Source: an uncultured Pelagibacteraceae bacterium (GTDB lineage: Bacteria; Pseudomonadota; Alphaproteobacteria; Pelagibacterales; Pelagibacteraceae). From it: a stretch of 61,848 nt of DNA. The notes beneath the pieces are model-generated. The model searched no databases and was not told the DNA's origin. It was given only the letters and a program-made list of their open reading frames with translations. The stretch is taken from the NCBI GenBank assembly GCA_902629955.1, contig CACOSS010000005.1, positions 1 to 61,848 on the forward strand, read 5' to 3'. The position numbers and the translations under genes were made by a program. This document shows, piece by piece, positions 1 to 7,639 of this stretch. Positions within the stretch are counted from its first letter, which is position 1; the number at the start of each line of letters is the position of its first letter.

Positions 1-84
1 CAAGAATTAGAGGAAAAAGAAGTGAAGGAAGAATTGGCAAATAGATTAAAAACCTTTAATATTGATAAAACCACGAAAAACTAA
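1..84 (+). CDS. 3' end of an unidentified gene (partial)
   Basis: The window opens inside an open frame of 27 codons ending in TAA at 82-84. The visible peptide is rich in Glu and Lys and looks like a helical, possibly coiled-coil, C-terminal tail. Too little is present to name a family. It overlaps the possible TTG start of the next frame at 62. Calling it coding rests only on the open frame and composition. Confidence 0.45.
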   Translation, partial: QELEEKEVKEELANRLKTFNIDKTTKN

Positions 85-316
85 GTATTTGCAAAAAGAA
101 AATTCTGCTAAACTTTGGAAAATAATCCAGGAAGCTGGTGACTATTTAAATGGAAAACTGCCAGATCACCCAAATCACCCAAAAGGCAGAAACTCTTACG
201 CTCATATAGCTATTTGTATTAAATCTAAATTTAATAATAGTTACAAGGATATAGAGGATGAAAAATTTAACGAAGTAGTTGAATATATTGAATACTTAAA
301 AAAAAATCCTGAATAA
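62..316 (+). CDS. Small conserved-looking hypothetical protein, 84 aa
   Basis: I do not recognise this protein. It is soluble and has no signal peptide or membrane segment. The middle contains a Pro/His-rich stretch (LPDHPNHPKGRNSYAHIA) followed by an acidic helical C-terminus. The only start available near the 5' end is TTG at 62, which lies inside the end of the preceding frame; a second TTG about nine codons later is possible. It ends one base before the stop of the convergent amidinotransferase gene, the tight packing usual in this window. Coding status is supported by composition and spacing, not by homology. Confidence 0.55.
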   Translation: MIKPRKTKYLQKENSAKLWKIIQEAGDYLNGKLPDHPNHPKGRNSYAHIAICIKSKFNNSYKDIEDEKFNEVVEYIEYLKKNPE

Positions 317-1432
317 TTATTGTTTAGGAAAATAATCTTTAAGCTCCCCTTCTCTATAAACATCAGCTGTACAACAATGTAATCCACCACCAAATGCGTA
401 AGCATCTCTTAGATCTACGGGTACTACTTCCATGCCAAGTTTATCTAATTGTTCAGCTTGGTAAATTTCACTTTTTTCTACACAAACAGTTTTTGGGTCT
501 AAAACTAATACATTCATAGACAACCAAACTGATGAATAGCATAAAGGTGGTGGACTGTTATGAGCTGGTTGTGCAGCATCAATAATTTTCCATCCATTAT
601 TTTCAAATAGTTTTCTTTGTTCAGAGGGTAGTCTTCTTTGCGGGTTATTAATTATTAAACCTTCTTTAATAGGTGTAAAAGTAGCATCTATATGTATTGG
701 ATATGGATCGCCTGGAAAGTTTACAGCGTGTACTCTATGATCTTTAAAATGTCTTTTTAACCAATCAATTCCTTTTAGATTAGTAGTAAAACCATGTTGA
801 ACAACTAGGTCTTTTCCAAATCTTAAAATATCTGCTGCATCAAATAATGGCTCTTCTTCGGTCGTTACAAAAAATTTATCCTCAGTCCATTTTAATCTTT
901 TTTGAACACCAATTTTATCTGACAAATAATCTTTTCTATAGTCTGCATCTGTCAATCGTGGTTTTGGCGCAACTTCGTGTCTCATATTCGGATCTTCATT
1001 AAAATATTTTTGTAATAAAGGTCTATAATTAAGATATTCAAACCATCTGCATCTATAACTCATTGTTGCTTCTAACATTTCACTTCCAACAGTTAAAATT
1101 ATATCTCTAGCTGGCATACAACCAAACATGCTTTCTGCTTCCCAGTCTGGTGTAGATATGCTTTGGTTGTGTTTTAATGGTATAGGTCTATCAACTTTAA
1201 TTCCTCTTTTTTTTAGTAAAGATACAAAATTATTTAATAATTCGTTTGCTTTATCTACTGTATCTTTTGTTCTTGGGCCGTGTTGACCTTTCATGTCAGA
1301 GTCTTCAGGAACTTTTGCATCTAAAGCTGGTTCAGGGGCAGGAATACAGCAACCATCAGCTCTTCCAACGATTACGTGTTTTAGGGGATCCCATTCATTC
1401 CAGCTATTTACGATTGTTTTTTCGAAGCTCAT
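317..1432 (-). CDS. Glycine amidinotransferase (L-arginine:glycine amidinotransferase family)
   Basis: At 371 aa this is a full-length guanidino-group transferase of the AGAT family. The family moves the amidino group from arginine to glycine, giving guanidinoacetate and ornithine, and the reaction is reversible. The catalytic Cys lies in the C-terminal motif GGGLHCCTADVYREG (about residue 353), matching the GGxxHCxT site of known AGATs. The conserved His-Asp element FPGDPYPIHIDATF and the DAADILRFGKDL segment are also present. An EamA transporter gene lies 3 bases downstream of its start on the same strand (upstream in transcription), suggesting co-transcription. The exact acceptor (glycine, lysine or an inosamine) cannot be read from sequence. 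A glycine-related role would suit an organism with a glycine riboswitch nearby. Confidence 0.88.
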   Translation of the reverse strand: MSFEKTIVNSWNEWDPLKHVIVGRADGCCIPAPEPALDAKVPEDSDMKGQHGPRTKDTVDKANELLNNFVSLLKKRGIKVDRPIPLKHNQSISTPDWEAESMFGCMPARDIILTVGSEMLEATMSYRCRWFEYLNYRPLLQKYFNEDPNMRHEVAPKPRLTDADYRKDYLSDKIGVQKRLKWTEDKFFVTTEEEPLFDAADILRFGKDLVVQHGFTTNLKGIDWLKRHFKDHRVHAVNFPGDPYPIHIDATFTPIKEGLIINNPQRRLPSEQRKLFENNGWKIIDAAQPAHNSPPPLCYSSVWLSMNVLVLDPKTVCVEKSEIYQAEQLDKLGMEVVPVDLRDAYAFGGGLHCCTADVYREGELKDYFPKQ

Positions 1433-1435
1433 AAA

Positions 1436-2341
1436 TTAATTTAAAGCAATAAATCTTCTGTTATGTTTAATTATTAGGCTATAATAAATAATTGCTAAAA
1501 AAATTAAAAAACCACCTATTACAGTTGTATTTGATGGAACCTCATTTATTCCAAGTATAGGAAGCCATACCCAAAATATTCCTCCTATAACCTCCGTCAA
1601 AGATAAAAGTGTGAGCTCTGCGGCTGGTATAACTTTAGATCCTATTGAGTATAGAATTAAACCTAAACAAACTAAGGTTCCATGAACAGCAAATAAACCT
1701 TGATTTAGGCTTGAGGATAAAAAAGATGACTGAGAGTCTATAATTATAAAGGATGAAAATACTGCGCAAAATATGCCTGCAAATGCAACCGTGGTGAACT
1801 TGGGTGTTTCTTTTCTCCATCTTAAAGTTACAGAAAACACTGAAAATCCTAGCGCTGAAATTAATCCAAATACTAAACCAAATAAAGAACCCTTTTCAAA
1901 ATCACCAATTGCCATAATAAAAATGCCAATAGTCGCTATCGATATTGATATCCAGACATTAGTTGAAATTTTCTCTTTCAGAAATAAAAAACCCAACAAA
2001 GCTGTCATAAATGGCATTGCTGATAAACAAAGTAGAGTAACTGCAGCTGTAGTATGAGTAATTGACCAAATAAAAGTTATCATTGCTGTACCAAGACCTG
2101 CACCACCAATTACACCTGAAATACCGATTTTAAGATAATTTTTATAAAAGCTGAAACCTTCTTCAAAAAATAAATATAAATTTAATAAAATAAAAATTGT
2201 AATTCCTCTAGTAAAAAGATATTGCCAAGGTACCAGATTAGGTTGATCCATATAACGAACTACTAGTGGACCGAAAGACCAAAGAATTCCTGCAAATAAT
2301 ACAACTGGTATTGCAATACTCTCGTTTTTTAATTTAAACAT
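1436..2341 (-). CDS. EamA/DMT-superfamily transporter
   Basis: This 301-aa protein is almost entirely hydrophobic, with about ten membrane helices arranged as two EamA repeats. The first repeat starts at IPVVLFAGILWSFGPLVVR and the second near residue 150. Both show the Pro/Gly-rich helix ends and the LxFLFLKEKIS motif typical of the drug/metabolite transporter superfamily. It is the first gene of a two-gene unit with the amidinotransferase, so its substrate may be a related amino or guanidino compound; that is inference from position only. The gene is divergent from the NifU-like gene across a 74-base gap. Confidence 0.85.
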   Translation of the reverse strand: MFKLKNESIAIPVVLFAGILWSFGPLVVRYMDQPNLVPWQYLFTRGITIFILLNLYLFFEEGFSFYKNYLKIGISGVIGGAGLGTAMITFIWSITHTTAAVTLLCLSAMPFMTALLGFLFLKEKISTNVWISISIATIGIFIMAIGDFEKGSLFGLVFGLISALGFSVFSVTLRWRKETPKFTTVAFAGIFCAVFSSFIIIDSQSSFLSSSLNQGLFAVHGTLVCLGLILYSIGSKVIPAAELTLLSLTEVIGGIFWVWLPILGINEVPSNTTVIGGFLIFLAIIYYSLIIKHNRRFIALN

Positions 2342-2415
2342 TGTGAATTTTTAATAGTAATTTAAGGATACTACAATATAATTTTCAACTAATTAAAAAT
2401 ATCGAAAAAAGTTTA

Positions 2416-2823
2416 ATGATTGATTTAGAAGTAATAAAGATCGCTGAAAATACTACAAACTTCAAGTGTGTAAAAAATCACTCTCACAAATATAAGCATA
2501 AAAACTCAATTTGTGGTGATGAAATTGAAATTACACTTAAAATACGAGATAGAAAAATTATTGATTTTGGATATCAGACTAAATCATGTATATATTGTCA
2601 AGCTTCAGCTAGTCTTCTATCACGTTTATCTAAGAATAAAGAAGTAAATGAAGTAAACAGCTTTTTAAAGATTGCAGATGTTTTATTTCAAGACAACCAT
2701 AAATCTACTCCAAAATATTGGAAATCATTTAATGCAATTTTTAAAAAAGAAAACTTTCAAAGAAAAGAATGTTTAATGCTTCCAGTAAACGCTTTAATGA
2801 AAATTACAAATAGTTATGATTGA
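2416..2823 (+). CDS. NifU/IscU-like iron-sulfur cluster scaffold (SufU-like)
   Basis: This 135-aa protein has the U-type scaffold layout. The first ligand is Cys33 in ICGDE, with Asp35 nearby. A KSCIYCQASASLL segment carries Cys58 and Cys61, and a late Cys119 lies in RKECLM. These match the three-cysteine plus Asp cluster-assembly site of IscU/SufU. The N-terminus adds about 20 residues with several His (NHSHKYKHKN). Known family members assemble or traffic Fe-S clusters or activate SufS with zinc. The last codons overlap the HPP gene by 8 bases, so the two are translationally coupled. A dedicated client is not evident; the neighbouring formate dehydrogenase type has no Fe-S cluster. Confidence 0.8.
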   Translation: MIDLEVIKIAENTTNFKCVKNHSHKYKHKNSICGDEIEITLKIRDRKIIDFGYQTKSCIYCQASASLLSRLSKNKEVNEVNSFLKIADVLFQDNHKSTPKYWKSFNAIFKKENFQRKECLMLPVNALMKITNSYD

Positions 2824-3283
2824 TAAAAAATTAATAAAACAATCAGTTTTAGCTGGTATTTTTTCAATGATCACCATAGGGATTTTGACTATTTTAACAT
2901 ATAAAACATCTTATGGGATTTTTTTAATAGCATCTTTTGGATCTACCATGGTTCTTCTTTATGGCTATCCAGAAAGCCCCTTTGCTCAACCAAAAAATAT
3001 TATATTGGGTCATTTCTTAACTGCTTTTATAGGAATTATTTTTTTAAACTACATTCCTTTGCCAATTTTTATTAATATACCTTTAGCTGTAGGTTTTGGA
3101 GTTATGTTTATGATCCTATTTAAGGTTACACACCCTCCAGCAGGTGGCAATCCAATAATAGTAATTATAGGATCTGTTTCTTTCGACTATTTATTGACAC
3201 CAGTTCTTATTGGTTCGATCATTGTGGTTATGTTTGGTGTAATAATCAATAAATTTTTATTTAAAAAGGAATACCCAAAGTAG
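2816..3283 (+). CDS. HPP family integral membrane protein
   Basis: This 155-aa protein has four membrane segments and the family signature THPPAGGNP at about residues 103-111, preceded by YGYPESPFAQP in the first loop. HPP proteins are poorly understood; a plant chloroplast member has been linked to nitrite transport. The gene overlaps the NifU-like gene and lies 90 bases upstream of formate dehydrogenase on the same strand. Transport of a small anion such as formate or nitrite is possible, but it is inference from context only. Confidence 0.85.
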   Translation: MIDKKLIKQSVLAGIFSMITIGILTILTYKTSYGIFLIASFGSTMVLLYGYPESPFAQPKNIILGHFLTAFIGIIFLNYIPLPIFINIPLAVGFGVMFMILFKVTHPPAGGNPIIVIIGSVSFDYLLTPVLIGSIIVVMFGVIINKFLFKKEYPK

Positions 3284-3337
3284 ACATAATTTGATTGCCT
3301 GGTTATCTATTTTTATGGTAGGCTTTTGAATATAAAT

Positions 3338-3351
3338 AATCATTAATGATT
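3338..3351. promoter_or_regulatory. 14-bp perfect palindrome upstream of formate dehydrogenase
   Basis: AATCATTAATGATT is a perfect palindrome 22 bases upstream of the fdh start codon. It lies between a loose promoter-like pair further upstream (TTGATT, 17 bases, TATGGT) and a strong ribosome-binding site (AGGAG). It could be an operator for fdh. In AT-rich DNA short palindromes also arise by chance, so confidence is low. Confidence 0.3.
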
Positions 3352-3373
3352 TAAATTTAGATTAGGAGATAAA

Positions 3374-4573
3374 ATGAAAGTATTATGTATATTATATGAT
3401 GACCCAAAAGGAGGTATGCCAAAATCATATCCTCTTTCAGAATTACCAAAATTAGAAAAATACCCAGACGGTATGACTTTGCCTACTCCAAAAGGTAGAG
3501 ATTATACGCCAGGTCAGTTGTTAGGATGCGTGTCTGGAGAACTTGGTTTAAGAAAATTTTTAGAAAGTAATGGTCACGAATTGATTGTTACAAATAGTAA
3601 AGATGGTGATGGATGTGAAGCTGATAAACACATTGTTGATGCAGATATCGTTATTTCTCAACCATTTTTCCCTTACTATTTAACCAAAGAAAGAATTGCT
3701 AAAGCAAAAAATCTTAAAATGGCTATTACTGCTGGAATAGGATCTGATCACGTAGACCTTCAAGCTGCAATGGACAATAAGATTGATGTTGTGGAAGTAA
3801 CTTTCTGTAATTCAAGATCAGTTGCGGAACACATAGTGATGATGATTGTTTCAATGGTCAGAGATTACCATAACCAGCATAGAATTGTTAATGAAGGTGG
3901 TTGGAATATTGCCGATGCAGTACAAAGATCATACGATGTTGAAGGTATGCACATTGGTACTGTTGCTGCTGGTAGAATTGGATTAGATGCTTTAAGAAAA
4001 ATGAAACCCTTTGATGTCCATCTTCATTATTTTGATAGACACAAATTACCTGACAGTGTTGAAAAAGAACTTAATTTAACATTTCATGAATCAGTAGAAT
4101 CAATGGTAAAAGTTTGTGATGTAGTTACTATAAATTGCCCTCTTCATCCAGAAACAGAAAATTTGTTTGACGATGCTATGATAAGTAAAATGAAGAAAGG
4201 TGCATATATAGTTAATACTGCAAGAGGTAAGATTTGTAACAGAGATGCAATAGCTAAAGCACTTAAGAGTGGTCAGCTAAGTGGTTATGCTGGAGATGTT
4301 TGGTTTCCTCAACCGGCTCCAAATGATCATATTTGGAGAACAATGCCAAATCATGGAATGACGCCACATACATCTGGTACCTCGTTGACTGCGCAAGCTA
4401 GATATGCAGATGGTGTAAGAGAAATCTTAGAATGTTTCTTTGAAAAAAGAGAAATCAGAAACCAGTATTTAATTGTAAAAGACGGTCAATTAGCTGGTAT
4501 GGGGGCTCACTCTTATAGTAAAGGGTCGGCTACCAGTGGTTCTGAGGAGGCTGCAAAATATAAAAAGAAATAA
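3374..4573 (+). CDS. fdh: NAD-dependent formate dehydrogenase
   Basis: This 399-aa protein matches the single-subunit, metal-free formate dehydrogenases of methylotrophs (Pseudomonas sp. 101 type, about 400 aa) along its whole length. It oxidises formate to CO2 with NAD+. Visible active-site elements are FCNSRSVAEH (substrate Asn), the NTARGK Arg, FPQPAPNDH (Gln) and MTPHTSGTSLTAQ (catalytic His). The Rossmann segment ends in HYFDRHKLP, whose Asp indicates NAD over NADP. The C-terminal GAHSYSKGSATSGSEEAAK extension is also typical. An AGGAG ribosome-binding site precedes the ATG. The likely role is terminal energy-yielding oxidation of C1 units in the cytoplasm. Confidence 0.95.
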   Translation: MKVLCILYDDPKGGMPKSYPLSELPKLEKYPDGMTLPTPKGRDYTPGQLLGCVSGELGLRKFLESNGHELIVTNSKDGDGCEADKHIVDADIVISQPFFPYYLTKERIAKAKNLKMAITAGIGSDHVDLQAAMDNKIDVVEVTFCNSRSVAEHIVMMIVSMVRDYHNQHRIVNEGGWNIADAVQRSYDVEGMHIGTVAAGRIGLDALRKMKPFDVHLHYFDRHKLPDSVEKELNLTFHESVESMVKVCDVVTINCPLHPETENLFDDAMISKMKKGAYIVNTARGKICNRDAIAKALKSGQLSGYAGDVWFPQPAPNDHIWRTMPNHGMTPHTSGTSLTAQARYADGVREILECFFEKREIRNQYLIVKDGQLAGMGAHSYSKGSATSGSEEAAKYKKK

Positions 4574-4742
4574 TATTTTTTTAAAGAAGTTTATAAGACC
4601 ATTTATTGTAACTTATATATTTTTTAGTGTTGCAATAAGTTTTTATCCTTCTTTTGACTTTTATTCTTTAAAAGGTCAGCTGCTTATTATTGGTGTATCT
4701 TGTTTTAATGGTTACTTGGGTACTGTGGTAAAAAAATTATAA
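4536..4742 (+). CDS. Small two-helix membrane protein (start uncertain)
   Basis: This frame of up to 68 aa begins with GTG inside the 3' end of fdh, in another frame, and runs 169 bases past it. It has a basic N-terminus followed by two hydrophobic segments (about residues 22-40 and 48-64). The overlap with fdh makes the true start uncertain; initiation just after the fdh stop at a non-ATG codon is possible. It meets the convergent FAD oxidoreductase gene with a 6-base overlap, consistent with the compact layout. Function is unknown. Confidence 0.45.
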   Translation: MVLRRLQNIKRNNIFLKKFIRPFIVTYIFFSVAISFYPSFDFYSLKGQLLIIGVSCFNGYLGTVVKKL

Positions 4743-5840
4743 AACGTAGGGTTCAGGTCTTGCGTTTTCATTAAAAATACGCTCAACACCAAAAACACTT
4801 ATATCGATTGTTTGGTAAGATCCTGTTGTAATTAATTCTGTTAATGCTCTACCAATTCCTGGGGCTTGCATTAAGCCTCTGCCAGTAAAACCACTAGCCA
4901 TATAAACATTGTCATATTTAGGATGTTTACCTACTACAGCGTTATTATCTAATTTATTGCAATCATAAAAACCAGCCCAGCCACCTGTAAGTTTTAACTC
5001 TTCAAAAATTGGAACTCTTTTTGCAAGAGCTGGCCATACAAGTTCCTCAAAATCATTCCAAGCAGGTTCTAAATCTTTTGAATCAAAAGTTGAAATGGGT
5101 GAACCAGCCAAATATTCTTTGCCTTCTGGTCTCCAATAAACACCAGTGGTCAAATCACCTGTTAATGGCATCTCAGGAACATGCTTAGGGCACTTAACTC
5201 TAAAAACAGTATGCTTTTGTGGAACGACAGGAATGTCATCTAACAACTCATTTGTCCAACATCCCGCAGCTGATATAATTGTTTTGGCATTTATTTCTCC
5301 TAAATTTTTTACTTCCCCTTTAATAAATTCAGCACCAAGCTCCATTGCTTTTCCTTTTAATGCTCCATGAAACATGAAAGGATCAATCCATCCTTCTGTT
5401 CTATTGTCAGTATAAGTTGCGGTTTCTATGCCCTCAGAATTTATATAAGGAAATACATTTTTTAACTCAGAACCTTTGATATTTTTGGTTCCAGCCTCAC
5501 ATGCTTTGTGGTTTTCAAGAGCTCTATACTGTTCCTCTGCATGCTCAGGTCCAAACATTAATAAGTAGCCATTTGGAACCATGCTAGCAGTCGGTCTTGG
5601 GTTTTTTTCTGTTTTAAGTAGTTCCGGAATTTGATTAATAAATTCCCTGGCAAACTTGCCTAATAATATATTCTCTTTTTGAAAAAATTGTCTTCTAAAA
5701 CCACCAAGAGACAGGGGGAAAGATGCTTTTTTATAGGTTGGATCTCTTTCAATTACTTTAACTTTTCTTCCTTCTTTAGATAAAAAATAAGCTGTTGCAG
5801 CACCAATTATACCACCGCCAACTATTACAACATCATCCAT
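4737..5840 (-). CDS. FAD-dependent oxidoreductase of the DAO (D-amino acid/sarcosine oxidase, FOXRED1-like) family
   Basis: This 367-aa protein starts with the FAD-binding dinucleotide motif VVIVGGGIIGAATAYFLSKEG, followed by the ligating IERD acidic end of the beta-alpha-beta fold. The GGFRRQFF segment and the C-terminal MASGFTGRGLMQAPGIGRALTEL FAD-contact region resemble the DAO family, especially FOXRED1-like members. These enzymes oxidise C-N bonds of amino acids or N-methyl amines such as sarcosine. The specific substrate cannot be read. The gene lies one base downstream of tspO on the same strand, so the two probably form an operon. Confidence 0.82.
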   Translation of the reverse strand: MDDVVIVGGGIIGAATAYFLSKEGRKVKVIERDPTYKKASFPLSLGGFRRQFFQKENILLGKFAREFINQIPELLKTEKNPRPTASMVPNGYLLMFGPEHAEEQYRALENHKACEAGTKNIKGSELKNVFPYINSEGIETATYTDNRTEGWIDPFMFHGALKGKAMELGAEFIKGEVKNLGEINAKTIISAAGCWTNELLDDIPVVPQKHTVFRVKCPKHVPEMPLTGDLTTGVYWRPEGKEYLAGSPISTFDSKDLEPAWNDFEELVWPALAKRVPIFEELKLTGGWAGFYDCNKLDNNAVVGKHPKYDNVYMASGFTGRGLMQAPGIGRALTELITTGSYQTIDISVFGVERIFNENARPEPYVL

Positions 5841-5841
5841 A

Positions 5842-6309
5842 TTAATTTAATATATATAAGCTAATATTTAGAGTTAGTGCATAAATGCACCAAAGTAAAT
5901 ATGGAATCATTAGTATAAAACTTAAATTACTTATTTTATAATATTTAATCATCAAAACGATAATAAAACTTATGATTATTAAAAGATTAATTAGTGCGGC
6001 AAAAATATTATGAAATACAAAAAATACAATACTCCAAGTTGTATTAAAAAATAAATGCATCAAATAGATATAAATTAAATTTAAATCCTTATAATTTTTA
6101 TGCCATGCTGACCAAATTGCTATTGTCATAAATAAATATAACGTTGTCCAAACAGGAGCAAATACCCAATCAGGTGGATTAAGACCTGATTTATTTAGGG
6201 TAGAGTACCATGGTTCTTTTGAGGTAATTGTCGCTATGCTGCCTATAAATGATGCAGAAAATGTGACAAATCCAAAAATTAAAAAAGATAAAAATTTATT
6301 TTTAAACAT
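5842..6309 (-). CDS. tspO: TspO/MBR family protein (tryptophan-rich sensory protein)
   Basis: This 155-aa protein has five membrane helices and the family landmarks SLNPPDWVFAPVW-like (here GLNPPDWVFAPVWTTLYLFM), a preceding WYSTLNKSG segment, and the WSIVFFVFHN helix. TspO binds tetrapyrroles. In alphaproteobacteria (Rhodobacter) it tunes the response to oxygen and light. It is divergent from the SDR gene across only 23 bases and sits near a lipid-modification cassette whose families also belong to photo-oxidative stress responses. Confidence 0.88.
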   Translation of the reverse strand: MFKNKFLSFLIFGFVTFSASFIGSIATITSKEPWYSTLNKSGLNPPDWVFAPVWTTLYLFMTIAIWSAWHKNYKDLNLIYIYLMHLFFNTTWSIVFFVFHNIFAALINLLIIISFIIVLMIKYYKISNLSFILMIPYLLWCIYALTLNISLYILN

Positions 6310-6332
6310 TATGATATATATATCATTTCATT

Positions 6333-7091
6333 ATGAGCAATAAAGTAATTTGGATTACAGGTGCTAGCACAGGAATTGGAAAAGCAATAGCAATAAAATT
6401 TTCTAAAAATGGTTGGAATGTTGCAATTTCAGCTAGACGACTTGAATTACTTGAGGAAATATCAAAGCAAAATCAAAACATTTTTTCATTTCCTTTAGAC
6501 GTAACAAATAAAAATGATTGCCATAAGGTATTCTCTGAAATTAAAAATAAATTCGGTAGTATTGATTTATGTGTTTTTTCAACTGGAACATGGGATCCGA
6601 AAAAAGAAAAAGAAATTGATGTTGAACAAATTGAAAATGTTATGAAAGTAAATTTTTTTGGCACATTAAACTCTATCAAATCTGTTGAAAGATATTTTAA
6701 AGATTTAGGAAAAGGTCATATCTCAATTGTTTCATCGATAGCTGGCTATAGGGGTTTGCCAAATTCTACAGGCTATGGTCCATCTAAATCTGCATTAAAT
6801 AATCTGACTGAAAGTTTATATTTTGATTTTAAAAGATATGGGGTGAGAATCTCATTAATATCTCCAGGTTTTATAAAAACACCCATGACTGATAAAAATG
6901 ATTTTAAAATGCCTTTTCTAAAAACAACTGAATATGCTGCAGATAAAATTTATGATGGTCTGGTAAATTCTAATGTATTTGAAATTCATTTCCCAAAACA
7001 GTTAACTTTGGTTTTAAAATTTCTTAAAATATTACCTAACTGGTTATATCTAAAATTATTGAGTAAGCTTACAAAATACCAAAAACGTTAG
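6333..7091 (+). CDS. Short-chain dehydrogenase/reductase (SDR)
   Basis: This 252-aa classical SDR has the N-terminal cofactor motif TGASTGIGKAIA, an NVMKVNFFGT segment, the catalytic Ser in SIVSSIAGYRG, and YGPSKSA (YxxxK). The Arg in SARRLELL after beta-2 suggests NADP(H). The substrate is not evident. SDRs of this kind commonly accompany the flavin-oxidoreductase/DUF1365/CFA-like cassette in other proteobacteria, and here the gene is convergent with that cassette, overlapping DUF3833 by 4 bases. Confidence 0.85.
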   Translation: MSNKVIWITGASTGIGKAIAIKFSKNGWNVAISARRLELLEEISKQNQNIFSFPLDVTNKNDCHKVFSEIKNKFGSIDLCVFSTGTWDPKKEKEIDVEQIENVMKVNFFGTLNSIKSVERYFKDLGKGHISIVSSIAGYRGLPNSTGYGPSKSALNNLTESLYFDFKRYGVRISLISPGFIKTPMTDKNDFKMPFLKTTEYAADKIYDGLVNSNVFEIHFPKQLTLVLKFLKILPNWLYLKLLSKLTKYQKR

Positions 7092-7636
7092 TCTTTAACG
7101 AACATAACAGTAAGTTCAGCAACTTTTATACCAAACTTTGTCATTGTAGCTCTATTAATCGCAACTCTGTCATCTTGTTTAAATATCCAATCATCAAAAG
7201 TAATTTTAATTTCTCTACCTTTAACAGGAACTAAAAGAACATATTCAAATTTAAATGCTGGACCATAAGAATATCCCTTTGCTTTTCCAACAACGTCACT
7301 TGCTGTTCCTTCATAATTATGTTCGTCAATTTTATTTATTTTCCACTGTCGTGTTTGAATTTCTCCATCAGTCCAATTGAATTTTTCATCTAAAATAAGT
7401 TGATTACCATCCCATTTACCATTTAAATCAGCAGAAAATTGACGCGTTACTTTGCCTGATCTATTTTGAAGAATACCCCACGCTTTAACATTTCCAGTTA
7501 AGTAATCTTCAATTATTAGTCTAGGTTTTTGATCTTTAAATTCTTCAGGTTTCATTGAACTATTTCCAGAACAACTTGTAATAAATACAAAAAAGATTAG
7601 CAATAAAAATTTATTATAAAAATTAATTTTTTTCAT
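7088..7636 (-). CDS. DUF3833 lipoprotein
   Basis: This 182-aa protein has an N-terminal lipoprotein signal with lipobox ITSC (Cys about residue 22), followed by a beta-rich domain of the DUF3833 family (motifs GNVKAWGILQNRSGKV, FNWTDGEIQTRQW and FDDWIFKQDD). It is likely an outer-membrane or inner-membrane lipoprotein. It is the last gene of the lipid-modification cassette, 3 bases after the CFA-like methylase gene. DUF3833 is a regular partner of CFA-like and DUF1365 genes, and its beta-barrel look would suit lipid or fatty acid binding; that role is inferred. Confidence 0.82.
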   Translation of the reverse strand: MKKINFYNKFLLLIFFVFITSCSGNSSMKPEEFKDQKPRLIIEDYLTGNVKAWGILQNRSGKVTRQFSADLNGKWDGNQLILDEKFNWTDGEIQTRQWKINKIDEHNYEGTASDVVGKAKGYSYGPAFKFEYVLLVPVKGREIKITFDDWIFKQDDRVAINRATMTKFGIKVAELTVMFVKD

Positions 7637-7639
7637 AAA

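Noticed and set aside
1246..1434. Plus-strand frame opposite the amidinotransferase start
   Set aside because: Antisense shadow of conserved amidinotransferase codons, with no recognisable features.
3292..3330. Possible terminator hairpin after the HPP gene (GCCT...AGGC followed by TTTT)
   Set aside because: The stem has only about four solid pairs with mismatches inside, too weak to call.
4545..4560. AGGAGG sequence near the end of fdh as a ribosome-binding site for the small downstream gene
   Set aside because: It encodes the conserved SEEAA tail of formate dehydrogenase, and no usable start codon lies at the right distance.
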